Assembly: GCA_028753945.1 (NCBI GenBank)
Contig: JAPNXP010000002.1
Span: forward strand, 12,214,001 to 12,278,000
Reading direction: 5' to 3'
Length of the DNA stretch: 64,000 bases
Origin: Hexactinellida sp. DTS-2022
Lineage: Eukaryota > Porifera > Hexactinellida
Below the pieces are notes generated by a model. That model had not been told where the DNA came from. It ran no database searches and saw only the letters and a program-made list of their open reading frames with translations. This document shows, piece by piece, positions 12,961 through 24,425 of this stretch. Positions within the stretch are counted from its first letter, which is position 1. Each line of letters opens with the position of its first letter. The position numbers and the translations under genes are program-made.

Positions 12961-13451
12961 CATTCTAACTTTTTCCATCCTTTCTAACTTTCCCCCCTGA
13001 ACTTAACTATTATTTTTCTTCCTTCCTTCTAACTCTATTTCCTCCGACGAGATCCAGTGGAGCACCGACTGGGGGCTCCATGGAGCCCCTGGACCACCCG
13101 TCAAATACGCTCCTGAGTCCAAGTAAAAGTACCATTACAAGTAAATGTTTAAGTACTTAAGTACAAGTACATTCAAAAGTATTTAAGTACAAGTACAAGT
13201 ACATTCAAAAGTACTTAAGTACAAGTACATTCAAAAGTACATAAGTACATTACTAGTACTTTTTATTACCAATTCCAATTTTATTATATTTAATTTAAAT
13301 TTAGATAACTATACTAAGTACGTACTATGGTTCAATTATAGATTAACACAACTGTTAAGATAAAAGGACTTTACTATTGCATGTTTCCCCTAATGAACAT
13401 CAGTGTTTCAAACTTTTGTCAAATGGGTTACATCTATCGGGGCGATAAATC

Positions 13452-13803
13452 TAGGGCTGAAACGAATATATTCGAAATGATTGAACGAATATTCGTTTGG
13501 ACGAATATTAGATTGAAACGGATATTCGTTGACTAATTTTGGACAACAAAAAGACTTTTGTATAGCTTAAAGATATCGTAAATATAAATACTTACTTGAA
13601 CTAGCTGATTATTAGCTACCTTGTGTATAATACACTTTGGAACTATTATTATACCATTTTAACATTATCAAAACATATTTTCCAATGTATATTGACTCTA
13701 GAATTGATTTAATGCTTAGTCATCCAAACGAACGAATATTCGAATATACGTTCGTTTAGAAAATGCTTCGTTCGTTACATTTCGAATATTCATTTCAGCC
13801 CTA
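13452..13803. mobile_element. hAT-type MITE, 352 bp, exact 8-bp TSD
   Basis: Ends TAGGGCTGAAACGAAT and ATTCATTTCAGCCCTA are flanked by identical GATAAATC (13444-13451 and 13804-13811). It interrupts the conserved dimerisation domain of the hAT pseudogene directly after the AGKI motif. The ends also carry repeated cgaatattcg palindromes. Confidence 0.9.
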
Positions 13804-14191
13804 GATAAATCTTTCCAGCGACACTGAAAAGTCGTTCCACTGGTGCTGGTGATGCTGGAATTGCTAAATATTTTTGAGCTAACAGTAAAAGTTTGTGGTA
13901 CAGTTGAAACCGTTTTTTCTAAGTAACCATTTCTTTTTAAGATAAAAATAGTAAGAAAAAACCGATAGTTAGAAAAAAACGATGAAAAAATTAGTAAAGT
14001 TCGAATTTATTACAAAAGATTGCATCACTAATAGTTAGAATTAACTGATAAGTTAGAATAACAAGAGTTAGAATAAACCGGATGCGACTGTATGTGTTTT
14101 CATGATTTTTCCAGAATGTGAGTGGATTAGAATCGACAGGAACACTAGGTTTGCTGAGATAATCGTTCAGTTCTGTTCCATTAGTATAGTA

Positions 14192-14375
14192 CAGGTAAAC
14201 CTCCCAAAGCGGCACCTCCGAGTAGCGGCAACCTCCGAGAAGCGGCACAAAATCATTCTCCCGATGGGTGCCGCTTTGGGAGTTTTACCTTACGAGCAAC
14301 CTCCCAAAGCGGCAACCTCCGAGAAGCGGCACAAAATTATTCTCCCGATGGGCGCCGCTTTGGGAGGTTTACCTG
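14192..14375. mobile_element. Tc1/mariner-like MITE, TA target, internally duplicated
   Basis: Inverted ends CAGGTAAACCTCCCAAAGCG and CGCTTTGGGAGGTTTACCTG sit between TA dinucleotides (14190-14191, 14376-14377). Deleting the element plus one TA joins the hAT frame exactly. It holds two tandem copies of a cctcccaaagcggc ... gccgctttgggag hairpin, so the element has been duplicated within itself. Confidence 0.8.
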
Positions 14376-16137
14376 TATATACAAACTGCTTCTTCATCAT
14401 CTGATTCCATAAATGAAAATAATTTGGCTCTTTTTGGCGTTGGTAGTTCGTCTTGACACTCTAATATCACTGGTATGTTTTGTTTGTTTAATTGAACTTC
14501 AACCATCTTAGACAGAATATAACTTATTATGAGATCCTTTTCCATTTTATATTTGCACCATTTCAGCTTAAACCTGTGATCTAGTGTACCAGCTAATTTG
14601 TAAATATCCCCAGATTCATACTTAGAAAGCCGGCGTTAGAATGATTCTGTAAGTTCTTTTACAAAGTCATTACAATATTTATCACAAAGTGTTGTTATTT
14701 GAGCTCGCAGGCCTCGAATGCATTGGATGACCAAACTGGAGGATACTTCATTCTAATCTGGGCAATTTTTGTTGCTTCCTCAAAAGATGAAAGAATTTCA
14801 ATAAAATCCCTCAAGGAGTTAATTAAGTTCATAGGATACTAACTTTGCCGTATTGAGGGTGCTTAGTATTTCTTTATCTACCTTTAGGATTTGATTTAAT
14901 AATTATGATCTGTGAATTCCAACGAGTGGGCACTGGGTACACTTGACTGTAGCCGATTTTCATCTGTTGTATTTCTGTTGCAATACAGGACTTGTGTACA
15001 TATGATATGATTGTAGATACTCTTGAGATAACCTTTGTGAACATATCAGCATTGCTAATACCATATTTTGCAACAAGTTGTAACGTGTGTGCGAAACAAG
15101 AATTACGAATTGGTGGAAGTAAGGCAAGAACATCGTCTTCAAAGTGAAATTTGGCTTAATGAAGCCATCATCTTCAATATATCACTATTGTCGAATTCCT
15201 CCTATTGACATACAAATCCAGGTAAACTAAAGTTGCTGAACGCATTCACCATGTTGTAAGCATTGTCGGTGATGATAGATGAAATTTTGTTGTTTATTTC
15301 AAATGAAGCGGTGATTTCCTGGAAAACTTTCAAATATATTGTACGCAGTATGCCTCCCTAAAAACCTGTGACATGCCACCATAATGGAATTCATTTGCCA
15401 GTTAAGAATGAAGTGACCCGTAATACCTATATACTCTTTATTTGTGTATTTGACCAGAGATCAGTGGTGGGAGCAATACTTTTAACTTGTTCAAGCTTTT
15501 TCATAAGTGGTTCCTGTATCTCGATGGAATTCTCTGTTAATATCTTAGTTGACAAATGCTTTCTGCTTGGTATTTGATATTGTGGGTATAACTTAAAGAT
15601 TAGATTGCGAAACCTTGGACTCTCTACAATCGAAAGTGGTATCAGATCTCCAGCGATAAAGCTTACTAGTTCATCTGTAATTTCATGCTGACGTGCATTA
15701 TGTGGAGGATACTTTTTACACAATTTAGGTAGTAAGTTAAGTTTCTTTTAAGCGTCGCTCTATGGTTCTTTTTCACTTATGAATTCTTCATATTTCATTG
15801 AATGACAACGTTTTATGTGTTTGATAAAGTTTGTTGTTGTGTCCAGTGAACCTGAAATCTCTTTATGACAATATTTACATTTCGCTTTGAATTTGTCATC
15901 TAAACTATCTGGTATATTGAATTGTTCTAGTATTTTCGGAAGCTTTCTGTTAGCCATTTAATCAATTTGAAGTAAGAGCAAAGACAAATTTTGGAAATGA
16001 ATAATTGATACAACGAATATATAGTATCTTGTTTGTAATGACAATCGAAGAGAAACCTAATGGTGTTATAATTTGATTAATTACTTAACTTATTAATATT
16101 CGGCAAGAATATGCAAGTTACTTTTGATGACCAGAGC

Positions 16138-16304
16138 CAGGGCCGGCGGAAGAGGGGCGGTTGGGGCGGCCTGGGCCGCCCCACTTTTTCTGTGATTTGT
16201 ATGGTACTTTGAAATTTCGCGGGCGTGGTTCGTAATACTATTATACAAGGCTGCCCCACATCTCACAAGGCCGCCCCACCTCTCACGAGCTTCCGCCGGG
16301 CCTG
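16138..16304. mobile_element. hAT-type MITE, 167 bp, exact 8-bp TSD
   Basis: Ends CAGGGCCGGCGGAAG and CTTCCGCCGGGCCTG with identical ACCAGAGC on both sides (16130-16137 and 16305-16312). The interior has a second inverted pair around ggggcggcctgggccgcccc. Confidence 0.92.
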
Positions 16305-16420
16305 ACCAGAGCACAATGGAAGTACTTGAAATTTTAAGTAATTTAGCAAAGTACTTAAGTACAAGTACAATTCATAGACAAAAAAAGTACTTAAATACAA
16401 GTACAGGTACTCACAAAATT

Positions 16421-17299
16421 GTAATAGTCCGCATCATTAATGTCCATGTTTGTTAAATTTTGAGATTTGCATCTCTTAGAGGACGGGAGTTATGTACAAT
16501 TAAGTGAATTTTCACAGTTCTCGAAATGTGACATTGACGTCATAACTTGTCGAGGTGTGATAAATTTTTAGTGAAAACCTCAAATTGTTGACGGGTGCCA
16601 AAAGTTACCCCTATATGCCAAAAATCACATTTGGAAACCCGAAAACCTGAAGCTTTTTCAATTTTAAAAATTGGAGCCTCTCAGACTCAAGTTAAAAACT
16701 CCGAGATCGCGACGTTGCAGTCCTTATCTAAAGTAGACTATGACTTGAACCCAATCCTGAAATAAGCCAAAAATTTGCAGACCGTCTATAAATTCTGTAG
16801 ACCAAAAGCCCTGCCGTCTATGGATAATACAATGTATATATAAGAAAACCTAGACTAGAAATAGACGGTCTTCATATAAGTTATTCCATAATAAATTAGT
16901 ATCTGTTGATAGAGAGTTAACAACATACACTATGGATAAGTATGCAAATGATCATTGTAAGCCAATTTTAGTGAAATTTATGTTAAAACATGCGAATGCC
17001 CTGGGGTCCAAGGCAGGGTTGATAAAAATCATGATTTTAAAACAATCCGATTTTTTTATTTAAGTCAGAATTTTGATTTTTTTAAATGTTTTTTTTTTGC
17101 AATCTATTACACAAGGGCGTATATTATTTGGCTAATGGATTAATTACATTGATAATGACTCATTATGAATGTAATTTGACTCATTATCAATGTATTTCTT
17201 TTCTTTTCGCAAAAAACAATAGACCATAGCCTACTCTATATAAGGCCTAACAGTAGATGTACCATGGATGCGGTAATAAATGGACTTTAGGAGTAGAAG
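16421..17299. other. Intergenic, no gene seen
   Basis: AT-rich sequence. No coding similarity, no clear terminal repeats. The text agacggtc recurs here and in block A of the hairpin array, probably by chance. Confidence 0.25.
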
Positions 17300-17612
17300 A
17301 ATCTGGGAAACTTGACTAAGACCGAATGGAATAAGGCCGAATTGCCTAAGGCCGAAAATTATCCAATACTGGAATAAGGCCGAATTGCCTAAGGCCGAAA
17401 ATTATCCATTACTGGAATAAGGCCAAAGATATTTAGCACTGCCACAAATCGAATTATGTCCAAACAAGAATAAGAAGTTTAATGAATGTTGATTCTAGTA
17501 ATACATAAAAATTAGTGGAAGAACAAGTATATTAGTAAGAAAAATATTAAGAAAGTCTCTAATGGCCCTCTTCCACCTGGAAGACTCGTTGACACTACTG
17601 TTAGAGAAATAT

Positions 17613-19200
17613 TTAGAGAAAAGTATCTATTGGCCCTCTGCAAACTGGACAACTAGTTGACTCTCCTGTAGTAGCGATTATCTCGGTACATTGGTAGCAA
17701 GTTTGTAAATGGCGGCATGGCAAGATAAGTGTATCAGCTTCCTGTACTAGACACACTCGACAAGGTCTTACATTGCCTGTATTTTCTGGTATATTTGTGG
17801 CTGCAGCTATATCATCAATTTCAGATGTAATATCCACTTCTCCATTATTAATAGGTGGGAATAGATCCTCAAGGTCCTTCAATTTTGTTTTATATTGGTA
17901 ACAAATTGCCTTCAAATAATCCAGGGAATTCATTTCTCCTTGTGATAACTTTCTTTGAAGCTCTGCAATGACGAGTTCTTTCTGGAGGACTATTGGTCTA
18001 GGATTATGACGAATAGCGACATTGTTATCTATCCTCTCCATGTCTTTGTCGTTTGTTGTAAATATTTTGTTCAAATTTTAACAAACTCCCAAAAATTTGG
18101 ATTATGTAACCTGAACCGTTTCTTCAAGGTCGAATGGAAACTCTCCAAATCGTTATTTGTACGTTTTACATTTTGGTAAACTGATAGTCTCGCTGCTCCA
18201 ATCTCTTTCAACTAGTATTTCTCTTAATAAAGCAATAGTTTTTCCAACTTTTCGTTATCTAATTGAGATAAGATTGGTTTCTCGTGTTTAAGGTGGTGAT
18301 ACATATCCACAATTTTATTTGAAGGAAGTAATGGTAAAGACAATAATAATTCTGCCCATTTCCTGAATTCTTGATTCGAAGTATACAAATTCGACAAACC
18401 ATTCCTCAGTATTCCAGTTTTATATACTGCTTGATCATGATGGAATTTGCAGCCACTACTTCTGACATTGGGGTAACTCTGTGATAATGAATTAAATAGT
18501 GCAGTTTCATAATCTGTAATAATACCAGTTGCTGTAAAGGGTAGAATCTCTTTAACCTTCATCATTACTTTATCGTACAATGTTCTGGTCTTCTTGGTCA
18601 TCAGGATGTGAACAGCTGGTAATGAATAAGTCTTATAGTGGAGGAAAATATTTAGTAACTGGTAAAACTGTCTGGGTACAACGTAAAATGTAGCATCTGC
18701 TTGCACCAATTATTCATTTGCATCAGATTGGAAGGTAGTTATCCATCTAGGACCCATAAATCCTATTGCAACCTCACTCTGATCCATACCTTCAATTGAA
18801 AATGCATGGTATACTTTAAACTCTTCATCGCAAGTTTCTAGTAGGGATATTGCATTTTGGGCATTCAAAGGCACCTGTGGTCTATGCATCCGTCTTCTTT
18901 TAAACATTGAATTTTCTAATCGAGGAAAGCTAATATAGCCACCAACTTCTGATTGATTTACTTCTTCATCAAAAATTTCACGAAGTGTTCCTTGCGAAAT
19001 TTCAGATTTACGTTTAATTCTGGATACAACCTTGCTTATTTCAGTTTGATTTTCTGTTGATCCCGGACATAAGTGTTCACCACTTACTGAAAATACATCT
19101 GATTCCAAATCTAATCTAGCACGAGCTGGACATCCATCCCTGTATTTAATACATTTCATATATCTTATACCATAGGCGTCGGAAATGGGCCCGCCAGGCT
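17613..19200 (-). pseudogene. MULE transposase: FLYWCH + DDE + C-terminal RING, degenerate
   Basis: Read right to left. A truncated FLYWCH finger (YMKCIKYRDGCPARA, ending EHLCPG; ~19165-19065) is followed by a linker with ISQGTLREIFDEE and FKRRRMHRPQVP. An in-frame TAA (18710-18712) precedes the catalytic core: QADATFYVVPRQFYQL with the first Asp (~18700) and GIITDYETALFNS (~18530). A frameshifted segment, TNNDLESFHSTLKKRF (~18160), carries the catalytic Glu. The last open frame (18074-17613) continues the MULE tail and ends in a C3HC4 RING: CRVCL ... LPCRHLQTCYQC ... CPVCRGPID. That RING is of the IAP/MDM2 C-terminal type. The 5' end is cut by foreign sequence (19171-19240). The RING is part of the same degenerate gene rather than a host IAP, because MULE sequence runs directly into it and MULE-2 has the same order. 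Confidence 0.85.
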
Positions 19201-19240
19201 CCGGGGCCGGTCCAATCGATTCTGGGGCCGCTACATTCAT
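19171..19240. mobile_element. Possible hAT-MITE end truncating MULE-1
   Basis: CATAGGCGTCGGAAATGGG resembles the ends of the MITE at 21603-21747 (CATAGGCGTCGTAA). It replaces the first part of the FLYWCH finger with GC-rich sequence. The opposite end was not found. Confidence 0.4.
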
Positions 19241-19275
19241 ATACAAATTGGGCTCGAATTTTCGGCCTTAGTCAG

Positions 19276-19704
19276 TTAACCCAATAATCTTATGGGAGTG
19301 CACATAAAAGCACTTAAGTGCATCCAAGTAAATATTTCCCAACCCAGTATATCTGTGAAGAATAAACCCATACATTTATTTGGAATTAATATATTTTAAT
19401 GATAATAAGTCAACCTACATACAAAATACAAACATTTAAACTACTGTAATACACAACACATATACGAAACACAACATGTCTTGGAAATCCTCTCTCTCTA
19501 TCTCAAATTCACATCACTTGACAATTAAGTATACTTGATAGGGCGAAATCTAAGATACAAATACAAAGAAATTACTAAGTGCTAACAACAATAAATATTA
19601 TGTAATGGTAAACAATAATTCATGAAAATCTTTCAATTTACGTTTATCAATGCCTATTTGAAGCACAGTAGTAGTAGTTTTTAATTTTATTAGTAAGAAA
19701 ACAA
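19276..19704. other. Non-coding flank between MULE-1 and P-1
   Basis: AT-rich sequence with no ORF of interest. It may include the 3' untranslated part and end of the P element on the right, but I could not identify P-type terminal repeats. Confidence 0.3.
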
Positions 19705-22467
19705 TTAGCAGCAGTAAAGATTAACTTGCTCAAAATACTCCAACTGTACACATCGCAATAATGAATTAATACAATTTGATTTCCAGATAGCAATATCATA
19801 ATCATTTTCCATGTGTATCAAGGTGAGTTCTACTAATAACCTTCTAGAAGGACCGTCTACAAGCAAAGTCAACAGCTGATTATTGTTTTCTATTGCAATC
19901 ATTATCTTCCATAAAGTTATAACCGAAGTATGAACAGGCTCAGACGGATACTTAAGTCCGCCCGATCTGTTAATTGTAATAGCTTAAACTCAGTATGTGA
20001 TTCAACATCAATAACAAATTCCTTATCATAAGTTAAAGTATCAGTGGAAACATGGCATTCCGGAGATCTTTTTAAGAACTTATGGACCATATAACCTGCG
20101 ATAAAGCTAACGACTGAAGGATTTGTTGAGAGCATACAATGATGATAGATCGCCAATTTCATCAAGAAAAGGCACTACAGCTATTCTATCATCACTAGAT
20201 GTATCAGAGGGGGTAGAAAAAGACTTTACAAATGTCTGAATCGTTTGGAAAGCGTCTTGTTTGTCTGCAAACATGTTTAATACACTAGAAAGTTTAAGAC
20301 GACGCTCGGTTTCAATAATCTGAAGGTAAGAAATATGGTAATTCAAACTAGACATCATACGGTAAGTCCAAAATGGTGTTCCAAGGGGTCAGTATGCAAA
20401 AAGGATGATAATACGTAAGAAAAGCCACAATTTCAGTTAGATGGTTAGTTATATGTGGCAAGGCAGTACAGGCGTGTCTAAAACTAGTATACGTTTGCTT
20501 ACTAAATTTACCAGTTTTGTCAGGTAAATCCTGCCAAGCATCTAGCCAAAATAGTATACGTGTCAAAAATAAAAATCGTTCATCGTTTATGATTAACTGT
20601 CTTGAGAGGCTATCATTTAAACGGGTCCCTTTGAACGGCGTATTGATATTGAATATTTTCCAAAGATTAAGAAGGATAGTTACGAAACTAGTTGTATTAT
20701 TACGATACTCCGGACAACGACTTTCATTTTGGATTTCAAGAGCAGATAGTGTAAGTTCGCTAACAACCTTCAAAACCAATTTGACATTTTGCCTTTCTAA
20801 ACTAGAAGGAAAACAAGCTTTTACAGTCTAGTGAGGGTCTAGTTTTGCTAAACTGTATCGTTCAGAATTGTAGAGAAGGCGTACATCTTGAAAGGAAGCA
20901 GAATGGACACTGAGGGGGTAGCTGCATTTATCAATGTCAATATGTTCAAAATTTGGAAAACAAAATGTTTTATCAAAAATTTTCTGATTTAACCAATTAT
21001 TGCGAATACTTTTCAATATATGGACAAAATCAAATGTAAGGAAGAGAGTCTCTAGTTTCCAGCTTTCCACTAATAGAAAACAATTTAAACAAGTTTACAT
21101 TCAACCTATGCGAACTATACACCATAATCGCGAATACAGTTCTGGTCGGATCCTCAGGGTTCAAATTTGGTGCAAATATTTCCCCCCCTTTATAAGCAAT
21201 ATCAGATTTAACATGGATTCATCCATTTGAATGATAACATTTTTTTCCTCGGAACTAAAGCAAGTTGTAGCCTGGGTGAGATAAGTGCAAAAATCATTTT
21301 CAAGACCGAAGGAAGAATACAACTTATCTAGTGTGTGGACATGTGGTAGAATAATACATTCTAAACCCTGAAGATAGATATAACAAGCTGGGGAAATTAG
21401 ATGAGTCTTAATGGACATAATTTGTGTAATTATATTGTATCTTCGCCTGTTTTTAGGAATAAATGTATTATCTAATTGACAGAGAATAAATTGAAGCTTA
21501 GCTAAATCTGAAGAATTGTATGTAGGTCCGTCGATACCCGCTAAATCATCAATAACATTATTTATATGTTTTTTGGCAAGAGGAATATGGTATGAATGTG
21601 AGCATAGGCGTCGTAACCCGCCCGGGTGACCGGAAATGTCCGGGCGGCCCGGAAGGGTTGCCCCTATGCTACTAATACTATACCCGGAGTTTACCCGGAA
21701 TTTCCGGGCGGCCCGAAGGATTGACCTTTGCATTTACGACGCCTATGAATGTGAGTTACAACTAGAATCAGGGACATATTTTAAGGAGATTTCATGCAGT
21801 ATAGATTCAATTTATCGAATATCATTAATTAAATTTACCGAAAGGGGAATACTTTGTCAATGGAACCAGGCGGATACAAATAAAAAATTATTTATTTCCA
21901 GATATAAATCGACAGAAACAGTCCTATCAACCATGTTGGGTTGAATGAACTTAGTATTATGATTATCAGGATGCCATACTAACCAATTATCAGGTAATGC
22001 ATCAAGATTAACTTAGCTTTTAGATCCTGTAAATTTCTGATGATGTACTTATGTTTCTCCTCACTCTCAGATAGTAAGCTAAGCTGTAGTGTCTGATTCA
22101 TTAATTCTTCTTGTTTTGCGTCATACGACAAGCGAGTCCGTTTGGTTGTTGAGGTTGAAGAATAGTCGGATGGACAACCAGGAAGCAAGCAGGGAACTGC
22201 GCCGTCTCTCAACCTGGGCTTTGTACGAGGTATTTCAGTGAAAGTTCCGTCTCCATTGGGAACCTTGTGAGAAACTTCGACATCTTCTTCTCGAAAATGC
22301 TTCACGCATACTTTGACTACCTTCAGGACATCAATATCTTCTCGGTGAAGAGCCCGAATCCAAGCTTGTCAGAGTTCTGGTGGATGTTCAGGCATCCTGA
22401 ATATAGGAATTCTATCATCTGGGCTGTAGTTACTTCTGCATCCGGGGGATGAGCAACTGCTGGGCAT
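19705..22467 (-). pseudogene. P-element-type transposase (P-1), THAP domain, degenerate
   Basis: The ATG at 22467 opens a THAP zinc finger (SSPGCRSNYSPDDRIPIF ... CVKHF, closing with RLRDGAVPCLLPGCP); one in-frame TGA interrupts it at ~22369. Downstream are RRYNIITQIMSIKTHLISPA (~21460), a motif with the first catalytic Asp (IQMDESMLN, ~21225), FDFVHILKSIRNNWLNQK (~21030), FLFLTRILFWLDAWQDLP (~20540), TDPLEHHFG (~20380), a frameshift, MMSSLNYHISYLQI (~20350) and a C-terminal part with SVVSFIAGYMVHKFLKRSP (~20110). This order matches P/THAP9-type transposases, which use GTP and cut and join their ends. Several frameshifts and stops, plus the MITE at 21603-21747, make it inactive. Confidence 0.85.
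21603..21747. mobile_element. hAT-type MITE, 145 bp, exact 8-bp TSD
   Basis: Ends CATAGGCGTCGTAA and TTACGACGCCTATG with AATGTGAG repeated at 21595-21602 and 21748-21755. It interrupts the P-1 coding sequence; the P-1 frame continues (NSHSYHIPLAK) once it is ignored. GC-rich interior with two cccgg...ccggaa segments. Confidence 0.92.
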
Positions 22468-22644
22468 AATGTAAACGATCTAATAGTTTGAAGTGAATAG
22501 GAACAGTAAATGGACAAGAAAATGACAAAATAAACAAAAAGAGAGGCTAATAATCAGTAAAATTTAAACTTAGTATTTAGTGGGGAAGTTGTAACAAAAA
22601 AAGTGGTTCATTATAAATAGAAATATGGGTTAAAATATTGTGGT

Positions 22645-22923
22645 TGGTTAATCCAGTTTGGCTTCCATCAGTTTATTCTATTCGTGATGTATTTAGCTTA
22701 CGTCAAACATATATGCATGCATAATATTAATATCAAAGTAATTCAACTACCTATTTACAAACAATTTACTATGCAGTAAATCCTGGTTTAGTATTTGAGA
22801 GTAAGGCAGCGAAGCGGCCGTTAATTAATTGTGTTGCGTAGTGTCTAACACGAACAAACAAAAGTCGCGAAGCGACTTTTGTAAGAGAGTGATCAGTCGC
22901 GAAGCGACCGAGACCGAAGGGCT
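22645..22923 (+). mobile_element. Helitron 3' fragment
   Basis: Starts with aatccagtttggcttccatc, matching the interior of the Helitron at 43439-45217 (44325 onward), and ends with the same 3' text: gtcgcgaagcgacc hairpin, then GACCGAGACCGAAGGGCTCG followed by T. The middle is deleted relative to that copy. It abuts a hAT element directly. Confidence 0.75.
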
Positions 22924-23125
22924 CGTGTATTTAAATACAATACAAATACTTTTCAAAATGTATTTAAATACAATACAATTACTTTAGAAATAATTACAAA
23001 AGTATTAAATACTTACAAATACTTGCCGAAAGTATTTAAATACTTTACAAATACTACTACAAACAATCAAGTTCTAAATGCAGTAAAAAATTAAATAAGG
23101 ATAGCTATATGTAGTTGACCTACAC

Positions 23126-23362
23126 CAGGCGTGCCCAAATCGATTTTAATTTCGGGCCACATTGGTTTCCTCAAATATTTAGGTGGTCCAAAAAGGCCAA
23201 TTGCTAAATTTCAGATATATTTAGGGAGAGATAGGTTGGTGCATCCAAACGAAAATGGACCATAAATGGTTAAGAAACACATCTAAAATCATGACAGACT
23301 ACATGAAATGATCAAAATATTAACCGGATTAAATTTTTCGCGGGCCGTATGTTGGGCACCTG
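23126..23362. mobile_element. hAT-type MITE, 237 bp, exact 8-bp TSD
   Basis: Ends CAGGCGTGCCCAA and TTGGGCACCTG with ACCTACAC at 23118-23125 and 23363-23370. The inner inverted pair is ttcgggccac / gcgggccgta. No ORF. Confidence 0.88.
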
Positions 23363-23461
23363 ACCTACACGGTAGAATAGATGTAAGTGAATACATGACA
23401 ATAATTCGACACTACTAGTAACTAATACAAGTTCAATATTATTCCCTAATACTATGCCGAC

Positions 23462-24425
23462 CAGAGACGGAACCGGTCGACCGGTCGGGTCGGGTAGGGT
23501 CGGGTACCGGTCGGAACCTTGACCGGCCGGTCGAACCTGACCGGCCGTCGAGATCTCTATATGATCTATTCGATCTCATAATATCATAAATTGTTTTGAT
23601 TGAATCTGGCTCCAATAGCCCTTGGGAGCTTAGTAGTCTTAAAGGAGGCTTCCTTAAATGATCTATGGCCATAATATTTATTCCTAAATTATATGACATG
23701 TGTAGTATCGGGGCCGGGTTAGTGTTGTGATGGAGACACACCCCGGCAGGAGGCACGAGTGTCGTGATGGAGATACCGTGGCAATAAGGAAGCGTGACCA
23801 CCCACAGGCGTGAGTGGAGTCATGGGGTCGAGGGTCACCCTCCTGATGAGTTCCTGTAATGGAACGAAACCCCACTAGTAGGTTATACGCTACTAGTCTA
23901 CAGTTGTCGTCGTAGTCTCCGTTACAACATTATTACATTGGCGACGAAGGTGGGATCTGTAGGATACCATGGAAGGATACAATAAGAATGTATGGCTTCC
24001 ATGTCTGCCTGTGGCTAACAGCAAAAGCCTCAGGTGGGTGCACTCACTCTGGTTCGCTATCGGGACCACGGATAAGGTGAGAGGAGTGTAGTATCGGGGC
24101 CGGTAGTAGTAAGGGACTACTATACCGGCAGGAGGCACGAGTGGTCGTAATGGAGACACCGTGGCGATAAGCGTGACTACCCACTAGACGTGAGTGGAGT
24201 CATGGGGTCGAGGGTCACCCTCCTGATGAGTTCCTGCAATGGAACGAAACCCCACTAGTCAACCTTGTTGGCTAGGCTACAGATCATAGTTGATAACAAC
24301 GTTATTACAACATGACACTACACTAGATTCTTATTCTATTATTCATAAATTATTGCTAGCTATGATTGACCGGTCGACCGACCGGTTGGGTCGGATCATG
24401 AAAATCCCGATCGGTTCCATCTCTG
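23462..24425. mobile_element. hAT-type non-autonomous element, 964 bp, holding a TRIM
   Basis: Ends CAGAGACGGAACCGGTCG and CGATCGGTTCCATCTCTG with exact ATGCCGAC flanks (23454-23461, 24426-24433). GC-rich, repeated accggtcg motifs occupy both ends. Without the nested TRIM its length is about 350 bp. Confidence 0.9.
23701..24309 (+). mobile_element. TRIM-type miniature LTR retrotransposon, 609 bp
   Basis: Two direct repeats act as LTRs: 23701-23937 and 24087-24309. Both start TGTAGTATCGGGGCCGG and end TTATTACA, and they differ by several indels and substitutions. Directly after the first LTR is ttggcgacgaaggtgggat, placed and shaped like a tRNA primer-binding site. Directly before the second is the purine tract aaggtgagaggag. 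ACATG repeats on both outer sides (23696-23700 and 24310-24314), a 5-bp target duplication. The 149-bp interior cannot code for proteins, so movement would need enzymes from another LTR element. Confidence 0.85.

Larger units (their letters stand above)
13370..15957 (-). pseudogene. hAT transposase (BED finger, RNase-H-like, hATC), degenerate
   Basis: Read right to left, the start is an ATG at 15957 (MANRKLPKILEQ). A BED-type zinc finger follows (CKYCHKEI ... HIKRCH). Then come the hAT N-terminal region (PQYQIPSRKHLSTKIL near 15555), a catalytic-core segment (ITDNAYNMVNAFSN near 15250), FAHTLQLVAKYG (~15070), PTRWNSQ (~14925) and LDHRFKLKWCKYKMEK (~14570). The C-terminal dimerisation region is NPLTFWKNHENTYS (~14110) and LAIPASPAPVERLFSVAGK (~13840). 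There are several frameshifts and stops. Removing the MITEs at 14192-14375 and 13452-13803 restores the reading frame at both points. A further ~100 bp of foreign sequence lies at ~13960-14070. In a working element this enzyme would cut and join its own ends; here it is dead. Confidence 0.85.
13100..16420 (-). mobile_element. hAT element, autonomous but broken (approximate ends)
   Basis: A hAT transposase relic on the minus strand (13370-15957) lies between two blocks of related sub-terminal repeats: left ~13120-13265 (aagtacttaagtacaagtac repeated about four times) and right ~16350-16415 (aagtacttaaatacaagtac). Such sub-terminal repeats are usual in hAT elements. I could not fix the exact termini or a target duplication. 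Three MITEs are inserted: 13452-13803 and 14192-14375 in the gene, and 16138-16304 upstream of it. Confidence 0.6.
17300..19275 (-). mobile_element. MULE-1, Mutator-like element with repeat-bearing ends
   Basis: The transposase relic lies between inverted end segments. The left side is gactaagaccgaat, then two tandem copies of ggaataaggccgaattgcct plus aaggccgaaaattatcc (17315-17420). The right side is gaattttcggccttagtcag (19255-19275), its reverse complement in part. No target duplication was found. Termini made of short tandem repeats are shared by all three MULEs in the window. Confidence 0.65.

Noticed and set aside
17613-18074. Open frame with an IAP-like RING that could be called a host IAP gene
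   Set aside because: The upstream part of the same frame continues MULE transposase tail sequence, there is no BIR domain, and MULE-2 has the same RING at its end.
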